64,000 nucleotides of DNA from positions 1 to 64,000 of the forward strand of contig JAEYWY010000021.1 in NCBI GenBank assembly GCA_023428695.1, in the 5' to 3' direction. The stretch's first letter is position 1; every line of letters begins with the position of its first letter. This stretch comes from Bacteroidota bacterium. Lineage in GTDB: Bacteria; Bacteroidota; Bacteroidia; Cytophagales; Cyclobacteriaceae. This document shows positions 25,891 through 33,898 of the stretch, piece after piece. The position numbers and the translations under genes are program-made. The notes beneath the pieces were generated by a model. It did no database searches and was not told the DNA's origin. It saw only the letters and a program-made list of their open reading frames with translations.

Positions 25891-26784
25891 TCATTTTGAA
25901 TGAAGATTTCTTTTTCGGAATTCACCCGGGGTGTGCCCGGTAAGTTTCTTGAACGTCGTTGAAAAATGCTGCGACGAATAGAAACCAGTACCCAGCGCGA
26001 TATCAGTCAAAGGCACAATGGGGTTCTTGAGCAGCTTAATTGCTTCCGTAATTCTGATATTGATCAGATAATGCATCGGCGAAAATCCGGTATAAGCTTT
26101 CACTTTCTCAGTGAACGCCGTTGTTCCCAAACCGACCAGCGCCGCCATTTCTTCCACCGTCCACTGGTGAGAAAGATTTCCACGAAGTGTTTGCTCCAGT
26201 TTGGTGAACGTGCTCGGAAAGTCGCGCCGTGAACTTGCCTGACGTGTCGACGTCCTCGCGATAAGAATAAGAAGTGAATCGAGCATTTGATTAAAACGCG
26301 TGGCAAAGCCAACCTCCTGATTGACCAGTTCAGTGTGCATTTCCTGCAATATACCAGCAACGTCCTTCATTTTCAGTACCGGCAGGTGGTTAAGCATCAG
26401 GATTTTTCCAACTGCCAGACATTCGCTTTCCGTCAGATTGCTCCACTTGCCGGGCATAAGTCTTCCGCTGGAAAGAAATTCATCGACCTGAAAGTGCAAC
26501 CATCGCAGCGTACCGATGCCGAAGTAACCCTTTGATCCGCCGATTTCTTCGCCGGGAAGAACAACGGCGATATCGCCGGGATACAGAACCTGATACTCCT
26601 TATTAATATACCACTCGAATTTTCCGTCGATGACACAGTATACACGCAGGAATTCGGATGGCGACACCACAAACGAATCCAGTTGAATGGTCGTGATCTT
26701 GCGCAATGCAAACTCCTTTACATGAGGAAATATTTCCAGTTCTTTGGAGGAACCCTGCCGGAGTACAAACTGGCTGTAAGGCAT
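25891..26784 (-). CDS. AraC-family transcriptional regulator with cupin sensor
   Basis: A 297-residue regulator likely controlling the neighbouring kinase and susCD genes in response to a sugar. The N-terminal half has the cupin pattern of AraC ligand-binding domains (YCVIDGKFEWYINKEYQVLYPGDIAVVLPGEEIG). The C-terminal ~100 residues form the paired helix-turn-helix: WTVEEMAALVGLGTTAFTEKVKAYTGFSPMHYL-type first HTH and PLTDIALGTGFYSSQHFSTTFKKLTGHTPGEFR second HTH. It is transcribed in the same direction as the kinase, with 13 bases between them, and lies 188 bases downstream of the GH127 gene. Confidence 0.92.
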   Translation of the reverse strand: MPYSQFVLRQGSSKELEIFPHVKEFALRKITTIQLDSFVVSPSEFLRVYCVIDGKFEWYINKEYQVLYPGDIAVVLPGEEIGGSKGYFGIGTLRWLHFQVDEFLSSGRLMPGKWSNLTESECLAVGKILMLNHLPVLKMKDVAGILQEMHTELVNQEVGFATRFNQMLDSLLILIARTSTRQASSRRDFPSTFTKLEQTLRGNLSHQWTVEEMAALVGLGTTAFTEKVKAYTGFSPMHYLINIRITEAIKLLKNPIVPLTDIALGTGFYSSQHFSTTFKKLTGHTPGEFRKRNLHSK

Positions 26785-26972
26785 GCGTTAGGCGTCTTTC
26801 TTTTTTGCGACAGAATTCTTTCCCGCCCCCGCTTCCTTCAAACTGCAAAAAGTTCTATCGCGTTATTACTAAATAACTCAAGTCAAGGTTAATTGAATGT
26901 TTAGCTAACGAATGCAATCAGTCAAAATAACATCGCAGCCCTCCGGACCACTATTCAACTTCGAATAACAAC

Positions 26973-28922
26973 CTAGTTTTCATGCTTCAGCCACACCTTC
27001 ATCTTGCCCACACCCCGGTTCGACCAGAGAAAATATGGAATGAGTGTAACGTCACCGTCGAGTACGACGACATCCTCTCCCGCTACGCCCAGTTGAACCG
27101 GGTCTGCCTCGACAGAAGACTTCCCATTGATAACTATGTTGTCAATATACCTATTGTCTGCTTCCTCAGCACAATACACGAAAGGTCCACGTTCAAATGC
27201 GACTTTTCCCTTGTTCTCTTCCACAGGGCCGTTCGTTTTTACCATCCTGACTTCCATCGGAAAATTGACTTCAACAACATCTCCCGAATTCCATCTACGC
27301 GTCAAAACGAAATAGCCGTTTGACATCCGGGTTGCTACACTTTCGCCATTCACTGAAACAGTGGGCGCAGAATCAAAGTTGTCGACATACGAGTACAAAC
27401 CACCGGGCACCGCTTCATTCCTTGCCCATCCCGGAACACGAAGTTTGATCGCAAAGGGAGTGTCACTTCCTGTATCTATTTTCATCGTAACTTTTCCGTC
27501 CCAGGGATATTCGGTTTGCTGACTCAGGCGAACCTCACGATCTCCAAGCCTGATGGTTGCCTCGTTTGAAACGTACAGGTTGGTATAGAGCGTGTCACCT
27601 TGCGTGGCATAAATAAGTGCAGGTAATGAAGGAATAAAACGAATCAGGTTTGTCGGACAGCACGAACAGTCAAACCATGACTGGCGTGTACACGCGCCCC
27701 TGTTGAACGTATACTTTCCGTCTGATTCCAGCGGATTGGGATAGAAAAACTGTGTCCCGTCTGCCGACAACCCGGCAATGAGCCCGTTGTACAGCGTTCG
27801 CTCCGCGACGTCGAAGTATTTCGAATCACCTGTGAGCAGGAACATTTTCTGATTCCAGGCAACGCTACCGATAGCCGCACACGTTTCGCTGTATGCGGTA
27901 AGATTCGGGAGTTCGTAGTCATCACCAAACGCTTCCCCGTCGTGTCTTGCGCCAACACCTCCGGTAACATACATCTTTTCTTTCACAATATCATCCCAGA
28001 TTCGATGCAGCGCCTGCAGGTAATGGTCATCGTTATAAATCGCTGCGATGTCGGTCATCGCGGCATATTGATATTCCGCGCGAACGGCATGCCCGACGGC
28101 TTCCGATTGCTCGGTTACCGGTTTGTGATCCTGATTGTATGGACCGTATAGTTTATGCGTTGTACTGTCGCCACGCCATTCCAGAAAGTCACGCGCCAGG
28201 GTAAGGTATTCTTTCTTTCCCGTTATATGATACAGCCGGATCAAGCCTGTTTCGATGATCTGATGCCCCGGCGGAACCTGCAACTTGCCGGGTCCAAACT
28301 TTTCTACAAGCAAGTCCGCATTCTTCGAGGCGATATCCAGAAGGTTTGTCTTACCGGTAGCCCAATGGTGAGCTGCAGCGGCCTCGAACAAGTGACCACT
28401 GTTGTACAATTCATGACTTGTGATCTCGTTCTCCCATCTCTCCTTTGAAGGTTTAACCCATGTCGCTGGCGGATTTTCTCTGTCGATAGTGAACCACGTG
28501 GTCAGATAACCATCCGGTTCCTGACCAATGGCAATAATTGAAATCACGGAGTCTATATACGCGTCCAGCGCCGGGTCGGGCAGGCTTACCAGCGTATAGG
28601 AAGCGCCTTCAATTATCTTGTACAGATCCGTATCATCGAAAGGCATTGCACCGCGAGTCGTGCCTGACTTTTGGTTGCCGGCTATAAGGAAATTATCCAT
28701 CCTGCCTTCGTGCTCACACTTCTCAAAGGAGTGGGGAATCGTAACATCCTGGATCATTTTGATTCTGGGAAGCCAGAAATTATCAGTCAGGTTGACGCTA
28801 CGTATATCGACGAGCGAAATCGGGTACTGACCTGCCACTTCTTTTTTTGTAACTTCTCCCGGACTGCATGCGCACAGCACCAAATAAAGGAATAATGGCA
28901 CCAGGCGTATTGCGTTAACCAT
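26973..28922 (-). CDS. GH127 beta-L-arabinofuranosidase-type lipoprotein
   Basis: Predicted cell-surface or periplasmic glycosidase of 649 residues that releases beta-linked L-arabinofuranose. The start at 28922 gives a lipoprotein signal MVNAIRLVPLFLYLVLCAC with lipid cysteine probably at residue 19; the 71 codons upstream show no protein character. The (alpha/alpha)6 barrel is followed by two beta domains. The zinc-cysteine active site of the family is intact: E346 and C348 (SETC), C421 and C422 (CSCCPTN). It is the first gene on this strand of the AraC-kinase-SusCD locus, 188 bases upstream of araC, and complements the GH51 enzyme 22 kb away. Confidence 0.92.
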   Translation of the reverse strand: MVNAIRLVPLFLYLVLCACSPGEVTKKEVAGQYPISLVDIRSVNLTDNFWLPRIKMIQDVTIPHSFEKCEHEGRMDNFLIAGNQKSGTTRGAMPFDDTDLYKIIEGASYTLVSLPDPALDAYIDSVISIIAIGQEPDGYLTTWFTIDRENPPATWVKPSKERWENEITSHELYNSGHLFEAAAAHHWATGKTNLLDIASKNADLLVEKFGPGKLQVPPGHQIIETGLIRLYHITGKKEYLTLARDFLEWRGDSTTHKLYGPYNQDHKPVTEQSEAVGHAVRAEYQYAAMTDIAAIYNDDHYLQALHRIWDDIVKEKMYVTGGVGARHDGEAFGDDYELPNLTAYSETCAAIGSVAWNQKMFLLTGDSKYFDVAERTLYNGLIAGLSADGTQFFYPNPLESDGKYTFNRGACTRQSWFDCSCCPTNLIRFIPSLPALIYATQGDTLYTNLYVSNEATIRLGDREVRLSQQTEYPWDGKVTMKIDTGSDTPFAIKLRVPGWARNEAVPGGLYSYVDNFDSAPTVSVNGESVATRMSNGYFVLTRRWNSGDVVEVNFPMEVRMVKTNGPVEENKGKVAFERGPFVYCAEEADNRYIDNIVINGKSSVEADPVQLGVAGEDVVVLDGDVTLIPYFLWSNRGVGKMKVWLKHEN

Positions 28923-29035
28923 CGGTGTATCAGATAAGGTTTGGATAATTGCAATATATGTGTTTTTGTGACACTTAAAAAATGAAATTCCTTTCTTTTG
29001 GTGTGGTTTAAACCTGATTCGGAATTGACAAGTTC

Positions 29036-29665
29036 TTAGTGAATATCGCGATTCCGCGCGTTGTTCATTGTTCTGAAAGTCAGATTTACCCTCGGCGCAT
29101 GTACATTTTTCACCGGCGGAAGTCTGTGGAGCCAATGTGTTTGCGTCGTATCCTTCATGACCAGCAGGCTTCCATGTTCCAGGCGGATATCAATCTTTTC
29201 CTTCGTCGATTTGTGTTTGAAGCTGAACTTACGTTCCGCGCCAAAAGTCAGCGATGCGATTGCACCGTTCCGTTTAAGTTCCTTTTCACCGTCGCTGTGC
29301 CACGCCATGCCTTCATCGCCGTTGTGATACAGGTTGAGCAGGCATGAATTGAAGGTTTCACCGGTCAGGTTTTCTGCAATCTTCTTCAGTTCGAGAAGCA
29401 TAGGCGTCCAAGGGAGGGCTTGTTTCGTAACGCCCGAATACGTGTAGTCAAAATGTGAGTCACCGTACCACGCAACTTTTCGTTTCGTCTCAATCACCTT
29501 ACCAAATACCACAGCCCTATCGTTTTGCCACGCAGTATCATCCAACAAGGCCTTCAGGAATTTGTCAGCCTCATCCGCAGAAATAACGCGGCCAAAATAC
29601 TGAACGACACCATCACGTGGCAGGAGGTTTCGTGAAGTATCAAGAGTATCTTCAAAGAGTTCCAT
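29036..29665 (-). CDS. alkB: AlkB-family 2OG-Fe(II) DNA/RNA demethylase
   Basis: Repairs 1-methyladenine and 3-methylcytosine by oxidative demethylation. The 209-residue length and motifs fit the AlkB2/3-like group: NLYHNGDEGMAWHSDGE with iron ligands H123 and D125, distal iron ligand H180 (THWLH), and 2OG-binding arginines in PRVNLTFR (R192, R198). The start at 29665 (MELFEDT) lies 14 bases inside the end of the upstream Ada-zinc gene, so translation is probably coupled. It is the last gene of the four-gene alkylation operon that starts at ada. Confidence 0.92.
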   Translation of the reverse strand: MELFEDTLDTSRNLLPRDGVVQYFGRVISADEADKFLKALLDDTAWQNDRAVVFGKVIETKRKVAWYGDSHFDYTYSGVTKQALPWTPMLLELKKIAENLTGETFNSCLLNLYHNGDEGMAWHSDGEKELKRNGAIASLTFGAERKFSFKHKSTKEKIDIRLEHGSLLVMKDTTQTHWLHRLPPVKNVHAPRVNLTFRTMNNARNRDIH

Positions 29666-29906
29666 TTTTCCATCGTTTGTATTCCTGGCACATACAGTGT
29701 CCGCACGGGCGAAAGCCATCCGCAATTGCTGCCTCAACTGTTGTAAAGAAAACACGATTTTTCCGATGCATTTTCTTCCCTGACGAACACTGCAGTGTTC
29801 CGAATATCCGCAATCGCGCATTTCCGGCAACGGTAATTCTCTTTGATCGCAGGAGGCTTCGCAGCTGTTCGTCGTCCAACAGCCGATGTGCGTATACCGT
29901 TGTCAT
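29652..29906 (-). CDS. Stand-alone Ada metal-binding (methylphosphotriester) domain protein
   Basis: An 84-residue protein consisting only of the domain that forms the N-terminus of E. coli Ada, where a zinc-bound cysteine takes methyl groups from DNA phosphotriesters. Seen: GNARLRIFGTLQCSSGKKM, then NRVFFTTVEAAIADGFRPCGHC. Cysteines are at 40, 68, 71 and 73. The classic C-x3-C half-site is not complete (C40-SSG-K44), but C68-x2-C71 is kept and C73 is extra, so the metal site must be rearranged. The ATG at 29906 overlaps the stop of the upstream oxygenase (ATGA), and the 3' end overlaps alkB. A role as separate damage sensor for the operon's Ada protein is inferred. Confidence 0.85.
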   Translation of the reverse strand: MTTVYAHRLLDDEQLRSLLRSKRITVAGNARLRIFGTLQCSSGKKMHRKNRVFFTTVEAAIADGFRPCGHCMCQEYKRWKNGTL

Positions 29907-30655
29907 GTCAGCGCATCGTGAAAAATTATTCCAAGCGTAAACCGTTCTCCCGAATGGACCTCGCTGACGCCGTGTTTTACATGAACGCGGTGATAGCCGT
30001 GACGCCCTTTCACCGGGCGGAAATTTGTCGTAAACAAAACAAGGTCACCCTTGTCCGGATTCAACACGATCGCCTGCGATTGTGCACGCGGATTCTGCTG
30101 TGTCAGCACAAACTCACCGCCGGTAAAATCGCATCCATGTTCAGAAAGAAGCATGACTGCCTGGATGGGAAAGTACACCTCACCATACAGATCCTGATGG
30201 AGCGTGTTAAAACCACCCGCTCCATACCTGAGGATCAACGGTGTCGGTTGCATTTGTTGCTTCTTCCGACATTCTTCGATCAGCTCCGAGTGTTCCGCGG
30301 GAAACCGGTGATCAAGTCCCAGTGCGCGCATCCAGCCGTTTGCAACGTCAACAAGTTTTGTATAAAGGTTCTCACGTACTGACTGCAACAGAGGCGGTAG
30401 TGGATAACTGAAGTATTTGTACTCACCCCGACCAAAACGATAGCGTTCCATCACAACTGTCTTGCGATATCGTTCCCGTTCGTCGTAACGCGCACGTAAT
30501 TCATCACAATCAGCCGGATAGAGAAATTGTTTTACCACGGCGTATCCTTTTTCGTTGAGGCTGGCCTGAGTTTCTACCCAATTCGTTGTCTCCAATGCGA
30601 AATGAGTCCCGTTGCTGGCAGGTGCATTTGCAAATGTTCTATTCGCTCCCATCAT
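29903..30655 (-). CDS. 2OG-Fe(II) oxygenase, PF09859-type, in alkylation operon
   Basis: A 250-residue non-haem iron, 2-oxoglutarate-dependent dioxygenase of the group often found near ada genes; its substrate is not established. Iron ligands seen: H153 and D155 in NTLHQDLYG, with distal histidine candidates in RHGYHRVHVKHG and arginine R238 near RFTLGIIFHD for 2OG. The start at 30655 overlaps the ada stop as ATGA, which fixes the reading and argues against the 38 extra upstream codons. The stop overlaps the Ada-zinc start in the same way. A repair or nucleic-acid modification role is likely from context. Confidence 0.85.
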   Translation of the reverse strand: MMGANRTFANAPASNGTHFALETTNWVETQASLNEKGYAVVKQFLYPADCDELRARYDERERYRKTVVMERYRFGRGEYKYFSYPLPPLLQSVRENLYTKLVDVANGWMRALGLDHRFPAEHSELIEECRKKQQMQPTPLILRYGAGGFNTLHQDLYGEVYFPIQAVMLLSEHGCDFTGGEFVLTQQNPRAQSQAIVLNPDKGDLVLFTTNFRPVKGRHGYHRVHVKHGVSEVHSGERFTLGIIFHDALT

Positions 30656-31500
30656 ACACCGTTCTCGTTTGTAGTCTGTGCTGCTTCCCAACCGATTATC
30701 GCTGTTTTGCGAATCGCTCCCCAGCGATAGCCGCCAATCACACCTGACGACTGAATTACGCGATGACATGGAATGAGGAACGCTACAGGATTGCTTCCGA
30801 TAGCAGTACCGATAGCGCGAGACGCGCCGGGTTGTTCCATGCTGATGGCGATGTCGCGGTAACTCAACAGCTTACCCATCGGGATTTTCAACAGCGCATT
30901 CCAGACTTTCAATTGAAATTCGGTTCCTTTCAAATGGAGTCTGATGTCGCCCAGACGACTCCAATTCTGGAAAATAAACAGCGCATCCTGTTGAAGCATG
31001 TCGAGCTTGCGATGATACGTCGCGTTGGGAAACTGACTGGTCAGGATTTTCAACGCCTCCGTTTCGTCGCTGTAGAATTGCATCAGGCAGATTCCTTTCG
31101 ATGTCGATGCTATTACCACATTTCCGAACGGAGTTTCGGCAAAGCTGTAATTGATTTGAAGATTCTCGCCACCATTCTTGTATTCGCCGGGCGTCATGCC
31201 TTCGATATTTACAAACAGGTCATGCAATCTGCCTGTGCCCGAAAGGCCCACTTCATCGGCTGTCTCCGTTAGCGATGCCCTCTCCTGAAGTACCTGCTTG
31301 GCGTGCTCAAGGCTGACGTACTGGAGAAACTTCTTTGGCGAAACGCCGGCCCACGATGTAAACAGCCGCTGAAAGTGAAACGGGCTCATATGGACGTGGT
31401 CTGCGATCGTGTCCAGTCCCGGCTGGGTACGATGGTTTTCAACAATGAACCGGATAGCGTCGGCGATCCGGTGGTAGTGAATTTGTTCCTGTGTTTTCAT
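30652..31500 (-). CDS. ada: Ada-type regulator/O6-methylguanine-DNA methyltransferase without N-terminal sensor
   Basis: A 282-residue fusion of an AraC-type HTH (about residues 10-107, with MSPFHFQRLFTSWAGVSPKKFL) and an O6-alkylguanine-DNA alkyltransferase (about 118-275). The acceptor cysteine is C245 in IPCHRVIQSSG. The first zinc-binding domain of classical Ada is missing here and is encoded separately two genes downstream. The ATG at 31500 is the first gene of a run of four with 4- to 14-base overlaps. A promoter-like TAGGTTTG ends four bases before the ATG, so the mRNA may be leaderless, and a 7-bp inverted repeat next to it could bind the protein itself. Confidence 0.93.
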   Translation of the reverse strand: MKTQEQIHYHRIADAIRFIVENHRTQPGLDTIADHVHMSPFHFQRLFTSWAGVSPKKFLQYVSLEHAKQVLQERASLTETADEVGLSGTGRLHDLFVNIEGMTPGEYKNGGENLQINYSFAETPFGNVVIASTSKGICLMQFYSDETEALKILTSQFPNATYHRKLDMLQQDALFIFQNWSRLGDIRLHLKGTEFQLKVWNALLKIPMGKLLSYRDIAISMEQPGASRAIGTAIGSNPVAFLIPCHRVIQSSGVIGGYRWGAIRKTAIIGWEAAQTTNENGV

Positions 31501-31874
31501 GATACAAACCTACCCTGGCTGTTACGGCCACGAAACCCGAATGTTGCTGAATTCGGGTCAATATCCAATGGTCTTCGCGAAAACGGGGCGTCTTTGTTAT
31601 GCACTTCGTTGGCACTGATAACTGTACGCAGGGCACCGGCCGGTATTTCATGAAAATCCCACTTCAATGGTCCTGTTGTTGGAAAAGTTGTATGCAGAGT
31701 TGCAGCCAATAGTCTTCCCGTTGGCAAGGACGTCGTGTGAGTAAAGCAGGCGCTTAGAGTGCAACCGGCGGTTGTCGAATCTTTTGCCGGAAGTGTCGAG
31801 ATTCCGGCGCTGCCGCCAACAAAATGGCCTTTTTCACCGTTATGATTGCAATTGGTTAACTAAACTGAGGTGTG
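31501..31874. other. Divergent region between ada and a hypothetical gene, with an open minus frame
   Basis: Besides the ada promoter, the minus strand is open for 120 codons (31859 to 31497) and its stop overlaps the ada ATG as ATGA. It has no ATG; the first TTG is at 31727 (76 codons). The translated text (for example GPLKWDFHEIPAGALRTVIS) looks protein-like but I recognise nothing in it. I do not call it a gene. Confidence 0.35.
31505..31557 (-). promoter_or_regulatory. Candidate ada promoter and operator
   Basis: On the minus strand: inverted repeat CCCGAAT-N8-ATTCGGG (31557-31536), then a -33-like TTTC (31535-31532), 19 bases, and TAGGTTTG (31512-31505), an exact match to the -7 consensus. 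The ATG follows after four bases, which would place the transcript start at or next to the start codon. The repeat centre reads AATTCAGCAA, i.e. AAT-N3-GCAA; the E. coli Ada box has AAT-N6-GCAA. Confidence 0.5.
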
Positions 31875-32213
31875 ATGAAAGAGAATGGTGAAGACCAGGT
31901 GATGACCTCCCATCCGGCGAAGAAGCAAGGTATTTCAATCCCGAAGGACATCTATAAAACGTTGTCGGAATTTATTGTGAATGAGCTCAAAAACCACGAC
32001 GAACATACGGCGATCACGCTCCTTGACGAGGCAGAACAAACGTTTACTGATATTCCCAATCTTTTCTGGTACCTCATGCACGTAAGGCTCGATCTCGAGG
32101 CCAAAGGCTACGTTCGTTTGACGGAGCACAAGGACCTCAACAACCGGTTCCTTCGGATTACACATCGCGGCATGCGGCGTCTCGCAGGCGCCAGCCGAAG
32201 CAAGTCTGGCTGA
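31875..32213 (+). CDS. Conserved-looking hypothetical protein, possible winged-helix
   Basis: A 112-residue cytoplasmic protein with no recognised family. The ATG at 31875 has a GAGGTG ribosome-binding site seven bases upstream. Residues about 18-105 are rich in helices and end with VRLDLEAKGYVRLTEHKDLNNRFLRITHRGMRRL, which has the look of a recognition helix plus wing in winged-helix proteins (K-G-Y-V-x-L then F-L-R-I-T-x-x-G). There is no signal peptide or membrane segment. DNA binding is a guess. Confidence 0.55.
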   Translation: MKENGEDQVMTSHPAKKQGISIPKDIYKTLSEFIVNELKNHDEHTAITLLDEAEQTFTDIPNLFWYLMHVRLDLEAKGYVRLTEHKDLNNRFLRITHRGMRRLAGASRSKSG

Positions 32214-32301
32214 CTAAAAACATCGCTTTTGAATCCCAATTAAGGCCGCCACCTCACGCAGATTTTGGGTCAAATTCCTATGTTAGCGGTGTTCAAACGT
32301 T

Positions 32302-32832
32302 ATGGAATACTACTATTCTGTTCTCGAACTGCCTCCGGGTGCATCCGAAACTGAAATCAAGAAGGCCTATCGGCGGCTTGCTCGAAAATACCATCCTGAC
32401 GTAAGCAAATTGCCAGATGCCGAGGAGCGTTTTATGGAAATCACCGAGGCGTACGACCGGCTCCTGAACGCACCGGCATATCAGTCAGTCACGGTTGAGA
32501 CCGCATCCCCGGTAGCCGATAGAGAGCAACAACGTCGCGACCGCGCACGCCAGTACGCACGCAAGCGATACGAAGAATTTCGTCAGAGCACACTTGCCTT
32601 CAAGAAAGCGTGGTATTTTATGCCTTTGAAGATCCTCACCAACGTTCTTATATTGTGTCTCTATGCACTCGCACTAGCCATGCTCGTCTCGCCCTTGCTG
32701 GCATGGAGTATTTCAGGTGAACTCGGCGCCATCATTGGATACGCACTCCTTGCGATTGTAAGCACGCAGGTTTATCAGATTGCTCAACTGATCCGAAAGG
32801 GTACCAGAGATTACTTCGAGGATTGGGAGTAA
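32302..32832 (+). CDS. J-domain (DnaJ-like) membrane protein
   Basis: A 176-residue protein with an N-terminal J domain (residues 1-65): YSVLELPPGASETEIKKAY, the HPD tripeptide in RKYHPDVSK, and the closing EAYDRLL. A basic, arginine-rich helix follows (about 73-100). Two membrane segments occupy about 110-132 and 138-158. No glycine/phenylalanine or zinc region is present, so this is a type III J protein that would recruit DnaK to the inner membrane. Partner and purpose are unknown. No operon partners are evident. Confidence 0.88.
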   Translation: MEYYYSVLELPPGASETEIKKAYRRLARKYHPDVSKLPDAEERFMEITEAYDRLLNAPAYQSVTVETASPVADREQQRRDRARQYARKRYEEFRQSTLAFKKAWYFMPLKILTNVLILCLYALALAMLVSPLLAWSISGELGAIIGYALLAIVSTQVYQIAQLIRKGTRDYFEDWE

Positions 32833-32871
32833 CTTACCAGTCGAAATGAACGAAACCTTTATCACAACAAT

Positions 32872-33672
32872 ATGAATCAGCTACGGAGTCTTCACACGTG
32901 TATGCTAGCGAGGTTCAGTATCTGCCTCTTCCTGCTCTCAAGTCTCTTCACAGGATGTAAGAGTACGACGACCGCGTCGGAGGGCGACTCCGATCTTGCG
33001 CAGTACCGCTGGTACGTGACTGAAATACTTGGTGAGGAGGTTTCAGGCCTTGATGGAAAGCGTCCGTACGTTGAGTTCTCGGGTGACACGCAAAGATCAG
33101 TCAGCGGATTCGCCGGCTGTAACCGATTCTCGGGATCGTTAATCAATACGTCGCAAGACGAGCTCCGTTTTTCGCCACTTGCCGCGACGAAGATGTCCTG
33201 CGAAAATAACGCGATTGAAACCAGGCTATTCGATGCACTTGCAAAAGTCCGCCGTGGAAATCGCGATGGCAAGGCGTACACGCTGTACGCAGGCGATACA
33301 GCACTGCTGCAACTTCACGGTATCGCGCATTCAGACATCGCCCTCGCCGGACGTTGGGAACTCGTCAGCATCGCAGGCGACGGACCTGCGTTTTCGGATC
33401 AGTATTCGGACAGAATTCCATACATAGTGTTTGATCTTACGACGGAACATATCGGCGGCCACACATCCTGCAACGGATTCAGCGCTCAATACACGATCAA
33501 AGAAAATCAAATCAGCTTCAGGAACGCATTGAAAACAATGATGGCCTGCGAAGGCGGCGGCGAAGAACGGTTCCTGGATATGCTGAATCGCACAACCACA
33601 TTTGAGCTTGCAGATGATACTTTGATTTTCGGCAATACTGATGGTGAGACGATGCGTTTGAAGAAAACCTAG
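32872..33672 (+). CDS. Lipoprotein with two META (HslJ-like) domains
   Basis: A 266-residue lipoprotein; signal with lipobox LFTGC (lipid cysteine near residue 29). Two META/DUF306 domains follow in tandem, about residues 42-145 and 160-265. Each shows the hallmark: a W near the start, then SGFAGCNRFSGSL with SPLAATKMSCENN in the first, and GGHTSCNGFSAQY with RNALKTMMACEG in the second. META proteins such as E. coli HslJ are tied to heat shock and novobiocin resistance, but the mechanism is unclear. Tandem duplication within one chain is the notable point. An ATG ten codons downstream could also serve as start. Confidence 0.88.
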   Translation: MNQLRSLHTCMLARFSICLFLLSSLFTGCKSTTTASEGDSDLAQYRWYVTEILGEEVSGLDGKRPYVEFSGDTQRSVSGFAGCNRFSGSLINTSQDELRFSPLAATKMSCENNAIETRLFDALAKVRRGNRDGKAYTLYAGDTALLQLHGIAHSDIALAGRWELVSIAGDGPAFSDQYSDRIPYIVFDLTTEHIGGHTSCNGFSAQYTIKENQISFRNALKTMMACEGGGEERFLDMLNRTTTFELADDTLIFGNTDGETMRLKKT

Positions 33673-33815
33673 ACCAAACCTGGGTTGACCAGTTGCCAAT
33701 GACTGTATCCAGGCAATCAGGGCAGCGTTGATGAACCCGGTAAACTCGCTTCGCATGAATAGGTTGTGCAAATAACCCGGCCCCACTGTGAATGCTCCGA
33801 TCTTCGGGATAATTT

Positions 33816-33846
33816 TTTGTAGTCCTCAAATTTCGCCTTAAGTTTA
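33816..33846 (+). promoter_or_regulatory. Candidate promoter of the PQQ dehydrogenase gene
   Basis: TTTG (33816-33819), 19 bases, then TAAGTTTA (33839-33846), one mismatch from the -7 consensus. The transcript would begin near 33853, which supports the ATG at 33899 over an upstream in-frame GTG at 33857. Confidence 0.5.
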
Positions 33847-33898
33847 TTAGTCGTCGGTGGCTGAATCAGCGCACCTGCAAGACGCTAATAATCGGAAG

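Noticed and set aside
25878..25925. Upstream start for the FGGY kinase overlapping araC
   Set aside because: The extra 16 residues are not conserved-looking, and the ATG at 25877 begins right at the phosphate-binding strand.
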